NCBI GenBank assembly: GCA_903934275.1
Contig: CAIZNF010000327.1
Location: 1 to 5,261, forward strand
Source: an uncultured Nitrosomonadales bacterium
GTDB taxonomy: Bacteria; Pseudomonadota; Gammaproteobacteria; Burkholderiales; Gallionellaceae
Direction: 5' to 3'
Length of the DNA stretch: 5,261 nt
Part shown: piece by piece, positions 1-5,051 of the stretch
Numbering within the stretch: the first letter of the stretch is position 1
Layout of the letters: the number at the start of each line of letters is the position of its first letter
Program-made: the position numbers and the translations under genes
The notes under the pieces: model-generated
The model's database searches: none
Told to the model about the DNA's origin: nothing
What the model saw: only the letters and a program-made list of their open reading frames with translations

Positions 1-56
1 TGACGACCAGCCGCAAAGCCTTACAATCCCCATAGGTTCCGCTCTCCGAAGGTTTA

Positions 57-141
57 GTCCAACAAGGTTTATCTGCCGCCAACACGGGATGCGGGTTAAA
101 CAAGTTTGGCTAGGGCGGCAGATAAACGCTATTCGTTGGCC
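57..141 (+). repeat. Long inverted repeat, possibly attC-like
   Basis: Seen: a perfect 14-bp inverted repeat, GTTTATCTGCCGCC at 67-80 and its reverse complement at 114-127, separated by 33 bases. Just outside the arms lie GTCCAAC (57-63), which fits the integron inverse-core consensus RYYYAAC, and GTTGGCC (135-141), which differs from the core consensus GTTRRRY at one position. The two heptamers pair with each other at 6 of 7 positions. The total of 85 bp and the AAC-AA opening fit attC sites, and a gene starts 29 bp beyond the right end, as in a cassette. Against it: the long arm shows no extrahelical bases, the right core is imperfect, and no integrase or second site is in the window. It could instead be a folded mRNA leader or a relic of a small mobile element. 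The inverted repeat is certain; the attC reading is tentative. Confidence 0.4.
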
Positions 142-157
142 ACCGCCTATTTGTTGA

Positions 158-166
158 AAGGTGGAG
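158..166 (+). promoter_or_regulatory. Ribosome binding site that decides the start of the chalcone-isomerase-like gene
   Basis: AAGGTGGAG sits just before the ATG at 170; its AGGTG part (159-163) leaves a 6-base spacer. The in-frame GTG at 161 lies inside this site and so has no proper ribosome binding site of its own. The ATG at 170 also places the Lys-Lys of the signal peptide directly after the start methionine. Confidence 0.7.
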
Positions 167-169
167 AAA

Positions 170-733
170 ATGAAAAAGATATTGTTGCTGATCTGTTGTG
201 TGTTGCTGAGCTGGAACGCAAGTGCGCTGGATATGGTTGGAGTAAAGCTTGCGGACAGTGTTTATCTTGGCAGCCATAATTTAGTGCTGAACGGCGCGGG
301 TATTCGCACCAAATTTATTTACAAGATTTATGTCGCAGCTCTGTATCTGGGTGAAAAAACCCACGTGTCGGAGGTCGCGCTGAATCAAATAGGCGAAAAA
401 AGAATTGCATTGCATGTCTTGTATGATCTCAGCGACGAACAAATGCTGCATTCATTCAACGAGGTAATGATTGCGAATCACCATCCTGCCGAAATGCATG
501 CTCTGGAGCCGCAGCTCAAAGAGTTGACATCAATTTTTCATGCGGTCAAGGCAGTCAAAAATGGGGATGTGGTTGTTCTGGATTATCTTCCAGGCAGCGG
601 TACACAGATTTATGTGAATGGTTTGCTGAAAGGCACTATTCCCGGAGCGCAATTCAATCACGCGCTGCTCAAGATATGGTTGGGTGACAAACCTGATCAA
701 CCCAACCTTAAACAACAAATGCTGGGTTTGTAG
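170..733 (+). CDS. Secreted chalcone-isomerase-like protein
   Basis: A 187-residue protein from ATG 170; an in-frame GTG at 161 would add three residues but is less likely. Residues 1-19 form a signal peptide: MKK, a hydrophobic core (ILLLICCVLL), then Ala-Ser-Ala at 17-19 as a probable signal peptidase I site, so the protein is likely periplasmic. The rest matches the bacterial chalcone-isomerase-like domain over its full length. Characteristic stretches are NGAGIRTKFIYKIYVAALYL (41-60), LDYLPGSGTQIYVNG (137-151) and ALLKIWLGDKP (165-175). Known of the family: these proteins share the plant chalcone isomerase fold, but bacteria with them generally have no flavonoid pathway, so the name does not establish the reaction; binding of a small hydrophobic ligand is only a guess. 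The gene stands alone: 573 bp separate it from trpG. It is clearly AT-richer than trpD: hand counts over 301-360, 421-480 and 481-540 give about 42% GC, against 75% for 2161-2220. Family assignment is firm, function unknown. Confidence 0.85.
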   Translation: MKKILLLICCVLLSWNASALDMVGVKLADSVYLGSHNLVLNGAGIRTKFIYKIYVAALYLGEKTHVSEVALNQIGEKRIALHVLYDLSDEQMLHSFNEVMIANHHPAEMHALEPQLKELTSIFHAVKAVKNGDVVVLDYLPGSGTQIYVNGLLKGTIPGAQFNHALLKIWLGDKPDQPNLKQQMLGL

Positions 734-926
734 CGGGCGAGGCAAAGCGTCGTATTGCTGATAGCGGAAACTCGCGCCGCGATTCGTTTGCACCCTCTAT
801 TCCATCCTAGCCTGACACAAGTATGACGGGTTTCATTGGTTGCCCAACTCGACGCATCAACGACTTACTCGACACCACTAACCCGATGATTTTTATTGAC
901 TGATGACGTGGACTTAAAGGGTCTCC

Positions 927-955
927 TTGCTCGCCCAGATAGCAGCGGGTATAAA
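927..955 (+). promoter_or_regulatory. Weak sigma-70-like promoter candidate
   Basis: TTGCTC (927-932) and TATAAA (950-955) are separated by exactly 17 bases. The -10 matches consensus at 5 of 6 positions, the -35 at only 3. If used, transcription would start near 962 and reach trpG through a leader of about 345 bases containing the hairpins at 1050-1076. Chance occurrence in AT-rich DNA is quite possible. I found no better pair closer to trpG; TTATAT (1260-1265) and TATATA (1283-1288) are correctly spaced, but that -35 is very poor. Confidence 0.25.
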
Positions 956-1049
956 AAGCAGCAATAAAGAAAACGATAGTGGAAATAATTATGTTTCATA
1001 TGGGAGGCAGTGCGAACATATTGAGGTCTCGTTGCTTGGAATACGGTGC

Positions 1050-1082
1050 GCGGTTTTAAACCGCCCGCAGCGCGGGAACTAC
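1050..1082 (-). repeat. Two adjacent hairpins, REP-like
   Basis: GCGGTTTTAAACCGC (1050-1064) is a palindrome with 7-bp arms around one central T. It abuts a second stem, CCCGC (1064-1068) and GCGGG (1072-1076) with a 3-base loop. Read on the minus strand, the block begins with GTAG (1082 to 1079) followed by the CCCGC/GCGGG hairpin. A GTAG or GTGG head before a short GC-rich hairpin is the usual form of REP elements in proteobacteria. The palindromes are certain; the REP assignment rests on form only, and genome copy number cannot be seen here. Confidence 0.45.
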
Positions 1083-1297
1083 GACAAATTCAACTGAGCC
1101 TTTGATTTTTTGCCCGGTGCTGCCGGGGGAATATAACTTTTCCGGATATGGTTAAGAATGCGATAATTCAACACTAACTTTACGCTTCTGCATACCACAT
1201 CGCCTGTTGTAGCAAATCATAATGAGGGTATCGCAGGGGGTATTATCCACATAATCAAGTTATATGTAGCATTTATTGCTTTTATATACAACTGCTT

Positions 1298-1301
1298 GGA
1301 G
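1298..1301 (+). promoter_or_regulatory. Ribosome binding site of trpG
   Basis: GGAG lies five bases before the ATG at 1307. It supports this start, which also gives the standard N-terminus of the family ([14 protein letters not shown]). Confidence 0.7.
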
Positions 1302-1306
1302 TATTT

Positions 1307-1876
1307 ATGCTGCTGGTGATCGACAATTACGATTCCTTTACCTACAACTTGGTGCAATATTTCGCCGAGTTGGGTGCAGACGTGGTGGTGCATCGCAATG
1401 ATGAAATTTCTGTGGCGCAAATTGCCGCGCTCAACCCGCAGCATATCGTGGTGTCACCCGGCCCGTGCACGCCGAACGAAGCGGGTGTATCGGTTACGGC
1501 GATCCGGCAGTTTGCGGGGAAAATTCCCATTCTCGGCGTGTGTCTCGGCCATCAGAGCATCGGGCAGGCCTTCGGCGGGCGCATCATCCACGCAAAACAA
1601 TTGATGCACGGCAAAACTTCGGCGATTCATCACAACGATACAAGCGTGTTTCACGGCCTACCCAATCCGTTCACTGCGACGCGCTACCACTCTCTGGTAA
1701 TCGAGCGCGAAACACTGCCGGATTGTCTGGAAATCACCGCATGGACGGATGACGGCGATATCATGGGCATACGCCACAAGACGTTGGTGGTGCATGGCGT
1801 GCAATTCCATCCTGAATCCATCCTCACCGAACACGGGCACGATCTGCTGAAGAATTTTTTAAACGGCAAGGTGTAG
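1307..1876 (+). CDS. trpG: Anthranilate synthase glutamine amidotransferase subunit (component II)
   Basis: A 189-residue class I glutamine amidotransferase, normal in length. It hydrolyses glutamine and passes ammonia to TrpE, which makes anthranilate from chorismate in the cytoplasm. Seen: the N-terminal [14 protein letters not shown] (5-18), the oxyanion-region motif SPGPCTP (50-56), the nucleophile elbow GVCLGHQ with Cys79 (77-83), HGKTS (101-105), and the closing HGVQFHPES (163-171), giving His168 and Glu170. The full Cys-His-Glu triad is therefore present. Known of the family: TrpG and PabA are close homologues, and in many bacteria one protein serves both anthranilate and p-aminobenzoate synthesis. 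Adjacency to trpD favours the trpG name, but a dual role is quite possible. trpE is not directly upstream; the preceding 573 bp carry no gene. The stop codon is 7 bp from the trpD start, so the two form one transcription unit. Confidence 0.95.
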   Translation: MLLVIDNYDSFTYNLVQYFAELGADVVVHRNDEISVAQIAALNPQHIVVSPGPCTPNEAGVSVTAIRQFAGKIPILGVCLGHQSIGQAFGGRIIHAKQLMHGKTSAIHHNDTSVFHGLPNPFTATRYHSLVIERETLPDCLEITAWTDDGDIMGIRHKTLVVHGVQFHPESILTEHGHDLLKNFLNGKV

Positions 1877-1883
1877 AAACATC

Positions 1884-2909
1884 ATGAATTATTCGCAAAC
1901 AATAACCAAGCTGATCGACCGCCATGACCTGCAGTTCGCCGAGATGCGCGAACTGATGCAGCACATCATGGGCGGACAGCTCACCTTGGCGCAGATCGCG
2001 GCGGTATTGATCGCATTGCGCATGAAGGGCGAGACAGTCAGCGAAATTGCAGCCGCAGCAACGGTGATGCGCGAACTGTCCAGCAAGGTCAGCATAAAAC
2101 ACACCATGCATCTGGTCGACACCTGCGGCACAGGAGGCGACGGTACTCAGACTTTCAACATCTCCACCGCCAGCGCGCTGGTAGCTGCGGCAGCCGGGGC
2201 GCAGGTCGCCAAGCACGGTGGACGCTCGGTTTCTAGCACGTGCGGCTCGGCTGACGTGCTGGAGAAGCTTGGCGTAAACGTCAACCTTACCGCCGAACAA
2301 GTCGCGCAATGCGTGGACAGCATCGGGATCGGCTTCATGTTTGCCCCCAACCATCACAGCGCGATGAAACACGCCGCGCCGGTGCGCCGCGAACTCGGCG
2401 TGCGCACGCTGTTCAATCTACTCGGCCCGTTGACCAACCCGGCAGGCGCGCAAAATCAGGTCATCGGCGTGTTCAATCAATCGCTCACCACCAAGCTCGC
2501 ACAAGTGCTCGGTGAACTCGGTAGCCGCCATGTGCTGGTGGTGCATGGTGCGGATGGCATGGATGAGATTTCTATCAGCGAAGGCACTTACATCGCGGAA
2601 CTGAAAGATGGTAAGGTCAGCGAATACACCGTACACCCAGATCAATTTGGCCTGCCTGCCGCGCAGTCCGTTATGCTGCGCGTTGCCAATGCCGACGAAG
2701 CCTGCGAAAAATTGCTCGGTGTATTGCGCAACGAGGTCGGCGCGCCACGCGACATCGTGCAGATGAATGCCGGAGCGGCGATTTACGTCGCGGGCCTAGC
2801 GGTCACGCTCAAGGATGGCATCGAAAAAGCCGGTCAAGTGATCGCCAGCGGTGCGGCGAAAGACAAGCTGGATCAGCTCATCGCACTGAGCAATAGTTTC
2901 AAGCTCTGA
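1884..2909 (+). CDS. trpD: Anthranilate phosphoribosyltransferase
   Basis: A 341-residue protein, the usual length, which transfers phosphoribose from PRPP to anthranilate, the second step of the tryptophan branch; it is cytoplasmic. Seen: a helical N-terminal domain (about 1-70); the PRPP-binding loop DTCGTGGDGTQTFNIST (79-95); KHGGRSVSS (110-118); GSADVLEKLG (121-130); FAPNHHSAMKHAAPVRRELG (153-172), with Arg168/Arg169 near the anthranilate site; FNLLGPLTNP (177-186); and the acidic pair Asp227-Glu228 in HGADGMDEIS, expected to bind magnesium. All key motifs are intact. The start follows AAGG at 1868-1871, inside the end of trpG, which suggests coupled translation. trpC, commonly the next gene in proteobacteria, is absent: the following gene, murJ, is convergent. 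This is a separate TrpD, not the TrpG-TrpD fusion of enterobacteria. Antisense frames within it are shadows. Confidence 0.96.
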   Translation: MNYSQTITKLIDRHDLQFAEMRELMQHIMGGQLTLAQIAAVLIALRMKGETVSEIAAAATVMRELSSKVSIKHTMHLVDTCGTGGDGTQTFNISTASALVAAAAGAQVAKHGGRSVSSTCGSADVLEKLGVNVNLTAEQVAQCVDSIGIGFMFAPNHHSAMKHAAPVRRELGVRTLFNLLGPLTNPAGAQNQVIGVFNQSLTTKLAQVLGELGSRHVLVVHGADGMDEISISEGTYIAELKDGKVSEYTVHPDQFGLPAAQSVMLRVANADEACEKLLGVLRNEVGAPRDIVQMNAGAAIYVAGLAVTLKDGIEKAGQVIASGAAKDKLDQLIALSNSFKL

Positions 2910-2940
2910 TTACATTCCTCCTTCAATAGAAAAATAATCC

Positions 2941-2961
2941 GTAGGTCGGGCTCCGCCCGGC
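2941..2961 (+). repeat. GTAG-headed short hairpin, REP-like
   Basis: GTAG (2941-2944) is followed by a stem, CGGGC (2947-2951) and GCCCG (2955-2959) around TCC, extendable by a G-U and a G-C pair to 2945/2961. It lies 31 bp after the trpD stop. No T-tract follows, so it is not a classical intrinsic terminator, though it could protect the 3' end of the trpGD mRNA. Confidence 0.45.
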
Positions 2962-3002
2962 ATCTGTATCCGGCGGGTAAGTGCATTCCCTCTCTCTAAC
3001 TC

Positions 3003-3020
3003 TCTCCCGCAAGCGGGAGA
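3003..3020. repeat. Perfect 8-bp-arm palindrome in a CTC-rich repeat
   Basis: TCTCCCGC (3003-3010) and GCGGGAGA (3013-3020) are exact inverted arms with AA between them; as RNA this is a 7-bp stem with a CAAG loop. The flanks CCCTCTCTCTAAC (2988-3000) and GAGAAAGG (3031-3038) are roughly complementary. The whole resembles a dispersed intergenic repeat of the form CCCTCTCCC-CGCAAGCGGGAGAGGG that I recall from many beta- and gammaproteobacterial genomes. It has no T-tract on either side, so it is not a standard terminator. Confidence 0.5.
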
Positions 3021-3055
3021 AAGGACAAACGAGAAAGGCAATTGTTAACTTTGCC
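3017..3055 (-). terminator. Weak candidate terminator of murJ
   Basis: On the minus strand, 63 bases past the murJ stop, GGCAA (3055 to 3051) and TTGCC (3041 to 3037) can form a 5-bp stem with a 9-base loop. A T-rich but broken run (TTTCTCGTTTGTCC) follows. The stem is short and the tract interrupted, so any effect would be weak. The spacer also has a GTAG head on this strand at 3063-3060, next to GGGCGGGC. Confidence 0.2.
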
Positions 3056-3117
3056 CGCCCTACGATATTGCTCTATTGATCGGAAATTGGAATGACACGG
3101 AGCCTGTCTCTACAAAC

Positions 3118-4656
3118 TCAACTCACTGCCCGTTTTGAAAAATCTTTCGGGCGGAAACCCAGCGCGGCAAGCACGGCGAAGTAAATCACCACTCCGCCCG
3201 CCACCAGTGCTGACAGGCGCAGGATGCGCGGCCAGCCCGAGCTGGTCAGCCAGCTTTGCTCGGTGCCCATGCCGAGCCACAAGGTGATAGCCAATACCGC
3301 CACGGCAATGCTTATCTTGGCAAAAAATATCGCCCAGCCCGGCTCTGGCTGGTAGATGCCATGCTTGCGCAAATAGCGGAACAGGATCGCGGAATTTAGG
3401 CACGCGCCCAAACCAATCGACAGGGCCAATCCGGCGTGCTGAATCCAACCGATGAACAGCGCGTTCATCGCCTGCGTCGCGAGCAGCGTGACGATGCCGA
3501 TCTTCACCGGTGTCCTGATATCCTGCCGCGCGTAGAAGCCGGGGGCGAGAATTTTCACCAGGATCATCCCGATCAAGCCGATGCTGTAACCGATTAGGGC
3601 ATGGCTGGTCATCAGCACATCGTGCGCGACGAACGCGCCATGCTGGAAGAACGTCGCCAGCAGTGGCACGGCGATCATGCCAAGAGCCAAGGCGGCAGGC
3701 AGCGTCAGCATGATGGTCAGACGCAGGCCCCAGTCCAGCAGCTTCGAGTATTCCGCCGTGTTGTTATTCGCGTGGCATTTGGAAAGCGACGGCAGCAGGA
3801 TCGTGCCGATGGCCACCCCCAGAATTCCCGCCGGAAATTCCATCAGCCGGTCAGCGTAATACAGCCACGATACGCTGCCCGCCACCAAAAATGAGGCGAA
3901 TATAGTGTTGATAATCAGACTGATCTGCGCGATGGATACGCCGAATACCGCCGGACCCATCTGTTTGATAACGCGCCACATGCCCTCGTCTTTCAGGCTG
4001 AAACGAAGGCTCGGCAACATGCCGATTTTTTTAAGGAATGGAATTTGGAACGCGAGCTGCACGATGCCCGCGACGAACACCGCCCACGCCAGCGCCATGA
4101 TCGGTGGGTCGCAGTAAGGTGCGAGCCACAGCGCGCCGCCGATAAAGCAGACGTTGAGCAGCACTGGCGCAAAGGCCGGAACCCAAAACTTGTTGTAGGT
4201 GTTGAGAATACCCGCCGCAACCGACACCAGCGAGATGAAAAAAATATATGGAGAGGTGATGCGCAGCAGTTGCACGGTAAGATCGAATTTCGCGGCATCC
4301 TTGATGAAGCCAGGTGCGCTGATGTAGACAAGAACCGGCGCGGCAACGATGCCTGTCAGCGTGACCACGAACAGAATCAACGCCAGCATGGCGGTGACGT
4401 GATCCACCAGCAGCTTGGTTTCGTCGTGCCCGCGCCGGTTCTTGTACTCGCCGAAAATCGGCACGAACGCCTGCGAGAACGCCCCCTCGGCGAACAGGCG
4501 GCGCAACAGATTGGGCAGTTTGAACGCGACAAAAAACGCGTCCGTCGCCGCACCCGCGCCAAATATCCGCGCAATTAACACATCGCGCACAAAAGCGAGG
4601 ATGCGCGAAACCAGCGTCAGGCTGCTGATGGTGGCGAGTGCTTTAAGGAGATTCAT
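3118..4656 (-). CDS. murJ: Lipid II flippase MurJ (MviN)
   Basis: A 512-residue inner-membrane protein that flips lipid II, the undecaprenyl-linked peptidoglycan precursor, to the periplasmic face. It is hydrophobic throughout, consistent with the 14 membrane helices of the MOP-superfamily MurJ fold. From ATG 4656 it opens MNLLKALATISSLTLVSRIL, very like E. coli MurJ (511 aa), and the residues known to matter there fall at the same numbers: Arg18, Arg24, Asp39, Arg52, Glu57, Arg270 and Glu273. Further landmarks are ARIFGAGAATDAFFVAFKLP (29-48), LRRLFAEGAFSQAFVP (51-66) and YADRLMEFPAGILGVAIGT (267-285). The frame stays open upstream to an ATG at 4713, but those 19 extra residues have no family counterpart. 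The chosen start has no clear Shine-Dalgarno sequence; a stem-loop at 4666-4680 takes its place. The gene is convergent with trpD and stands alone on its strand here. Essential in most bacteria. Confidence 0.96.
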   Translation of the reverse strand: MNLLKALATISSLTLVSRILAFVRDVLIARIFGAGAATDAFFVAFKLPNLLRRLFAEGAFSQAFVPIFGEYKNRRGHDETKLLVDHVTAMLALILFVVTLTGIVAAPVLVYISAPGFIKDAAKFDLTVQLLRITSPYIFFISLVSVAAGILNTYNKFWVPAFAPVLLNVCFIGGALWLAPYCDPPIMALAWAVFVAGIVQLAFQIPFLKKIGMLPSLRFSLKDEGMWRVIKQMGPAVFGVSIAQISLIINTIFASFLVAGSVSWLYYADRLMEFPAGILGVAIGTILLPSLSKCHANNNTAEYSKLLDWGLRLTIMLTLPAALALGMIAVPLLATFFQHGAFVAHDVLMTSHALIGYSIGLIGMILVKILAPGFYARQDIRTPVKIGIVTLLATQAMNALFIGWIQHAGLALSIGLGACLNSAILFRYLRKHGIYQPEPGWAIFFAKISIAVAVLAITLWLGMGTEQSWLTSSGWPRILRLSALVAGGVVIYFAVLAALGFRPKDFSKRAVS

Positions 4657-4665
4657 CGGTCGTAG

Positions 4666-4680
4666 GTTTACGCTGTAAAC
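4666..4680 (-). promoter_or_regulatory. Stem-loop in the murJ leader
   Basis: GTTTAC GCT GTAAAC on the plus strand: 6-bp perfect arms with a 3-base spacer, nine bases upstream of the murJ ATG. If transcription starts near 4681, as the -10 at 4688-4696 suggests, this hairpin would form the very 5' end of the mRNA, where a ribosome binding site would usually lie. As DNA it could instead be an operator overlapping the start site. Confidence 0.4.
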
Positions 4681-4687
4681 GCCGCGC

Positions 4688-4696
4688 ATCATACCA
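4688..4696 (-). promoter_or_regulatory. Candidate extended -10 promoter of murJ
   Basis: On the minus strand the sequence reads TGGTATGAT, an extended -10 (TGn followed by TATGAT, 5 of 6 matches to TATAAT). The predicted start is near 4681, giving a leader of about 25 bases before ATG 4656. No good -35 is present at 17 bases (TTGGCA lies at 22), which is tolerable for extended -10 promoters. If this is right, the longer frame starting at 4713 cannot be translated from this transcript. Confidence 0.35.
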
Positions 4697-4755
4697 TTGC
4701 GCCTAACGGGCATGGTGCCAAGAATACCCCGAATGTTGAAACGGTTGCACGCCCT

Positions 4756-4813
4756 GTGGGAGCGGTCTCAGGCCGCGATGAGCTGCTTGAGAATCGCGGC
4801 CTAGAGACCGCTC
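4756..4813. repeat. Pair of inverted REP-like elements
   Basis: Left arm 4760-4779 and right arm 4793-4813 are reverse complements over 20 bp, with one extra A in the right arm and a 13-base loop. Each half also folds on itself through GCGG/CCGC. The left half is preceded by GTGG (4756-4759), the right half, read on the minus strand, by GTCT. GTGGGAGCGG followed by a CCGCGAT end closely resembles REP sequences of Pseudomonas and Xanthomonadaceae, and two such units facing each other form a BIME-like unit. REPs are mobilised by RAYT (TnpA-REP) transposases; none is in the window. No T-tract follows on either strand. Confidence 0.65.
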
Positions 4814-4877
4814 AGACGGTGATTTTTCCAAAGTTAATTTATGTTGTTTCACGTTAACACAGGCGCACATACCCAAC

Positions 4878-4897
4878 TATCGGATATCAATCCGATA
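4878..4897. promoter_or_regulatory. 20-bp palindrome, possible operator
   Basis: TATCGGAT ATCA ATCCGATA: perfect 8-bp arms with a 4-base centre, the size and symmetry of a site for a dimeric regulator. A perfect TTGACA follows at 4901-4906, but no -10 lies at 16-19 bases from it; the nearest good -10 (TAAAAT, 4950-4955) is 43 bases away. The palindrome is certain, its role unproven. Confidence 0.35.
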
Positions 4898-5015
4898 CAA
4901 TTGACAGGTGACCCGCGAGAGATCCGGGTAAGAAATAGCGGTTGCGGGGTAAAATAAATCATGCACTGTCTATTGGAGCTTCTCTGGGAGTTTCTCAAGG
5001 CGTATGCAAAACCTG

Positions 5016-5051
5016 TTTGGGGTTAAAACAAAATTTGGGGTTAAAACAAAA
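5016..5051 (+). repeat. Exact 18-bp tandem duplication
   Basis: The unit TTTGGGGTTAAAACAAAA occurs twice without interruption, at 5016-5033 and 5034-5051, and the match continues one base into a third period. The last A of the second copy is the A of the ATG at 5051. The GGGG of the second copy (5037-5040) lies ten bases before that ATG and may serve as a poor ribosome binding site. Slippage or a recent duplication is the likely origin. Confidence 0.9.

Larger units (their letters stand above)
734..1306. other. 573-bp stretch without a recognisable gene
   Basis: No convincing coding sequence is present. The only tidy small frame, 991-1059, encodes 22 residues, lacks a good ribosome binding site and is probably chance. 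No terminator with a T-tract follows the chalcone-isomerase-like gene. The stretch contains a weak promoter candidate (927-955), two adjacent hairpins (1050-1076) and a further stem, CCCGG/CCGGG, at 1113-1127. That last stem comes after a T-rich run rather than before one, so it is not a forward terminator. No leader peptide with tandem Trp codons is visible, so classical trp attenuation is not supported. Confidence 0.6.

Noticed and set aside
530..793. An 87-residue minus-strand frame overlapping the end of the chalcone-isomerase-like gene
   Set aside because: It is mostly antisense to conserved family motifs, with no recognisable domain.
842..848. GCCCAAC as the inverse core of a second attC site after the chalcone-isomerase-like gene
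   Set aside because: No GTTRRRY heptamer and no pairing arm occur within the next 130 bases, so a cassette end is not supported there.
991..1059. A 22-residue frame with ATG and stop ahead of trpG, considered as a trp leader peptide
   Set aside because: It contains no tryptophan codon, has no good ribosome site, and no alternative terminator/antiterminator pair ending in a T-tract is visible, so attenuation is not supported.
1101..1127. T-run plus CCCGG/CCGGG hairpin as an intrinsic terminator
   Set aside because: On the plus strand the T-run precedes the stem instead of following it, and on the minus strand the stem is followed by A residues. The order is wrong on both strands.
1824..2372. 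A 182-residue minus-strand frame across trpG and trpD
   Set aside because: It is antisense to the conserved PRPP-binding region of trpD, has no recognisable motif and is a frame shadow.
4045..4578. A 177-residue plus-strand frame inside murJ
   Set aside because: It lies wholly antisense to a gene with a full set of conserved residues. Its Arg/His/Gln-rich composition is typical of antisense shadows in GC-rich genes.
4657..4713. N-terminal extension of MurJ by 19 residues from ATG 4713
   Set aside because: Alignment by eye to E. coli MurJ puts residue 1 at 4656 with catalytically important residues at identical numbers. The extension has no family match, and the candidate -10 lies inside it.
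5016..5051. Two-copy repeat as the start of a CRISPR array
   Set aside because: The copies are directly adjacent with no spacer, only 18 bp long, and no cas gene is present.
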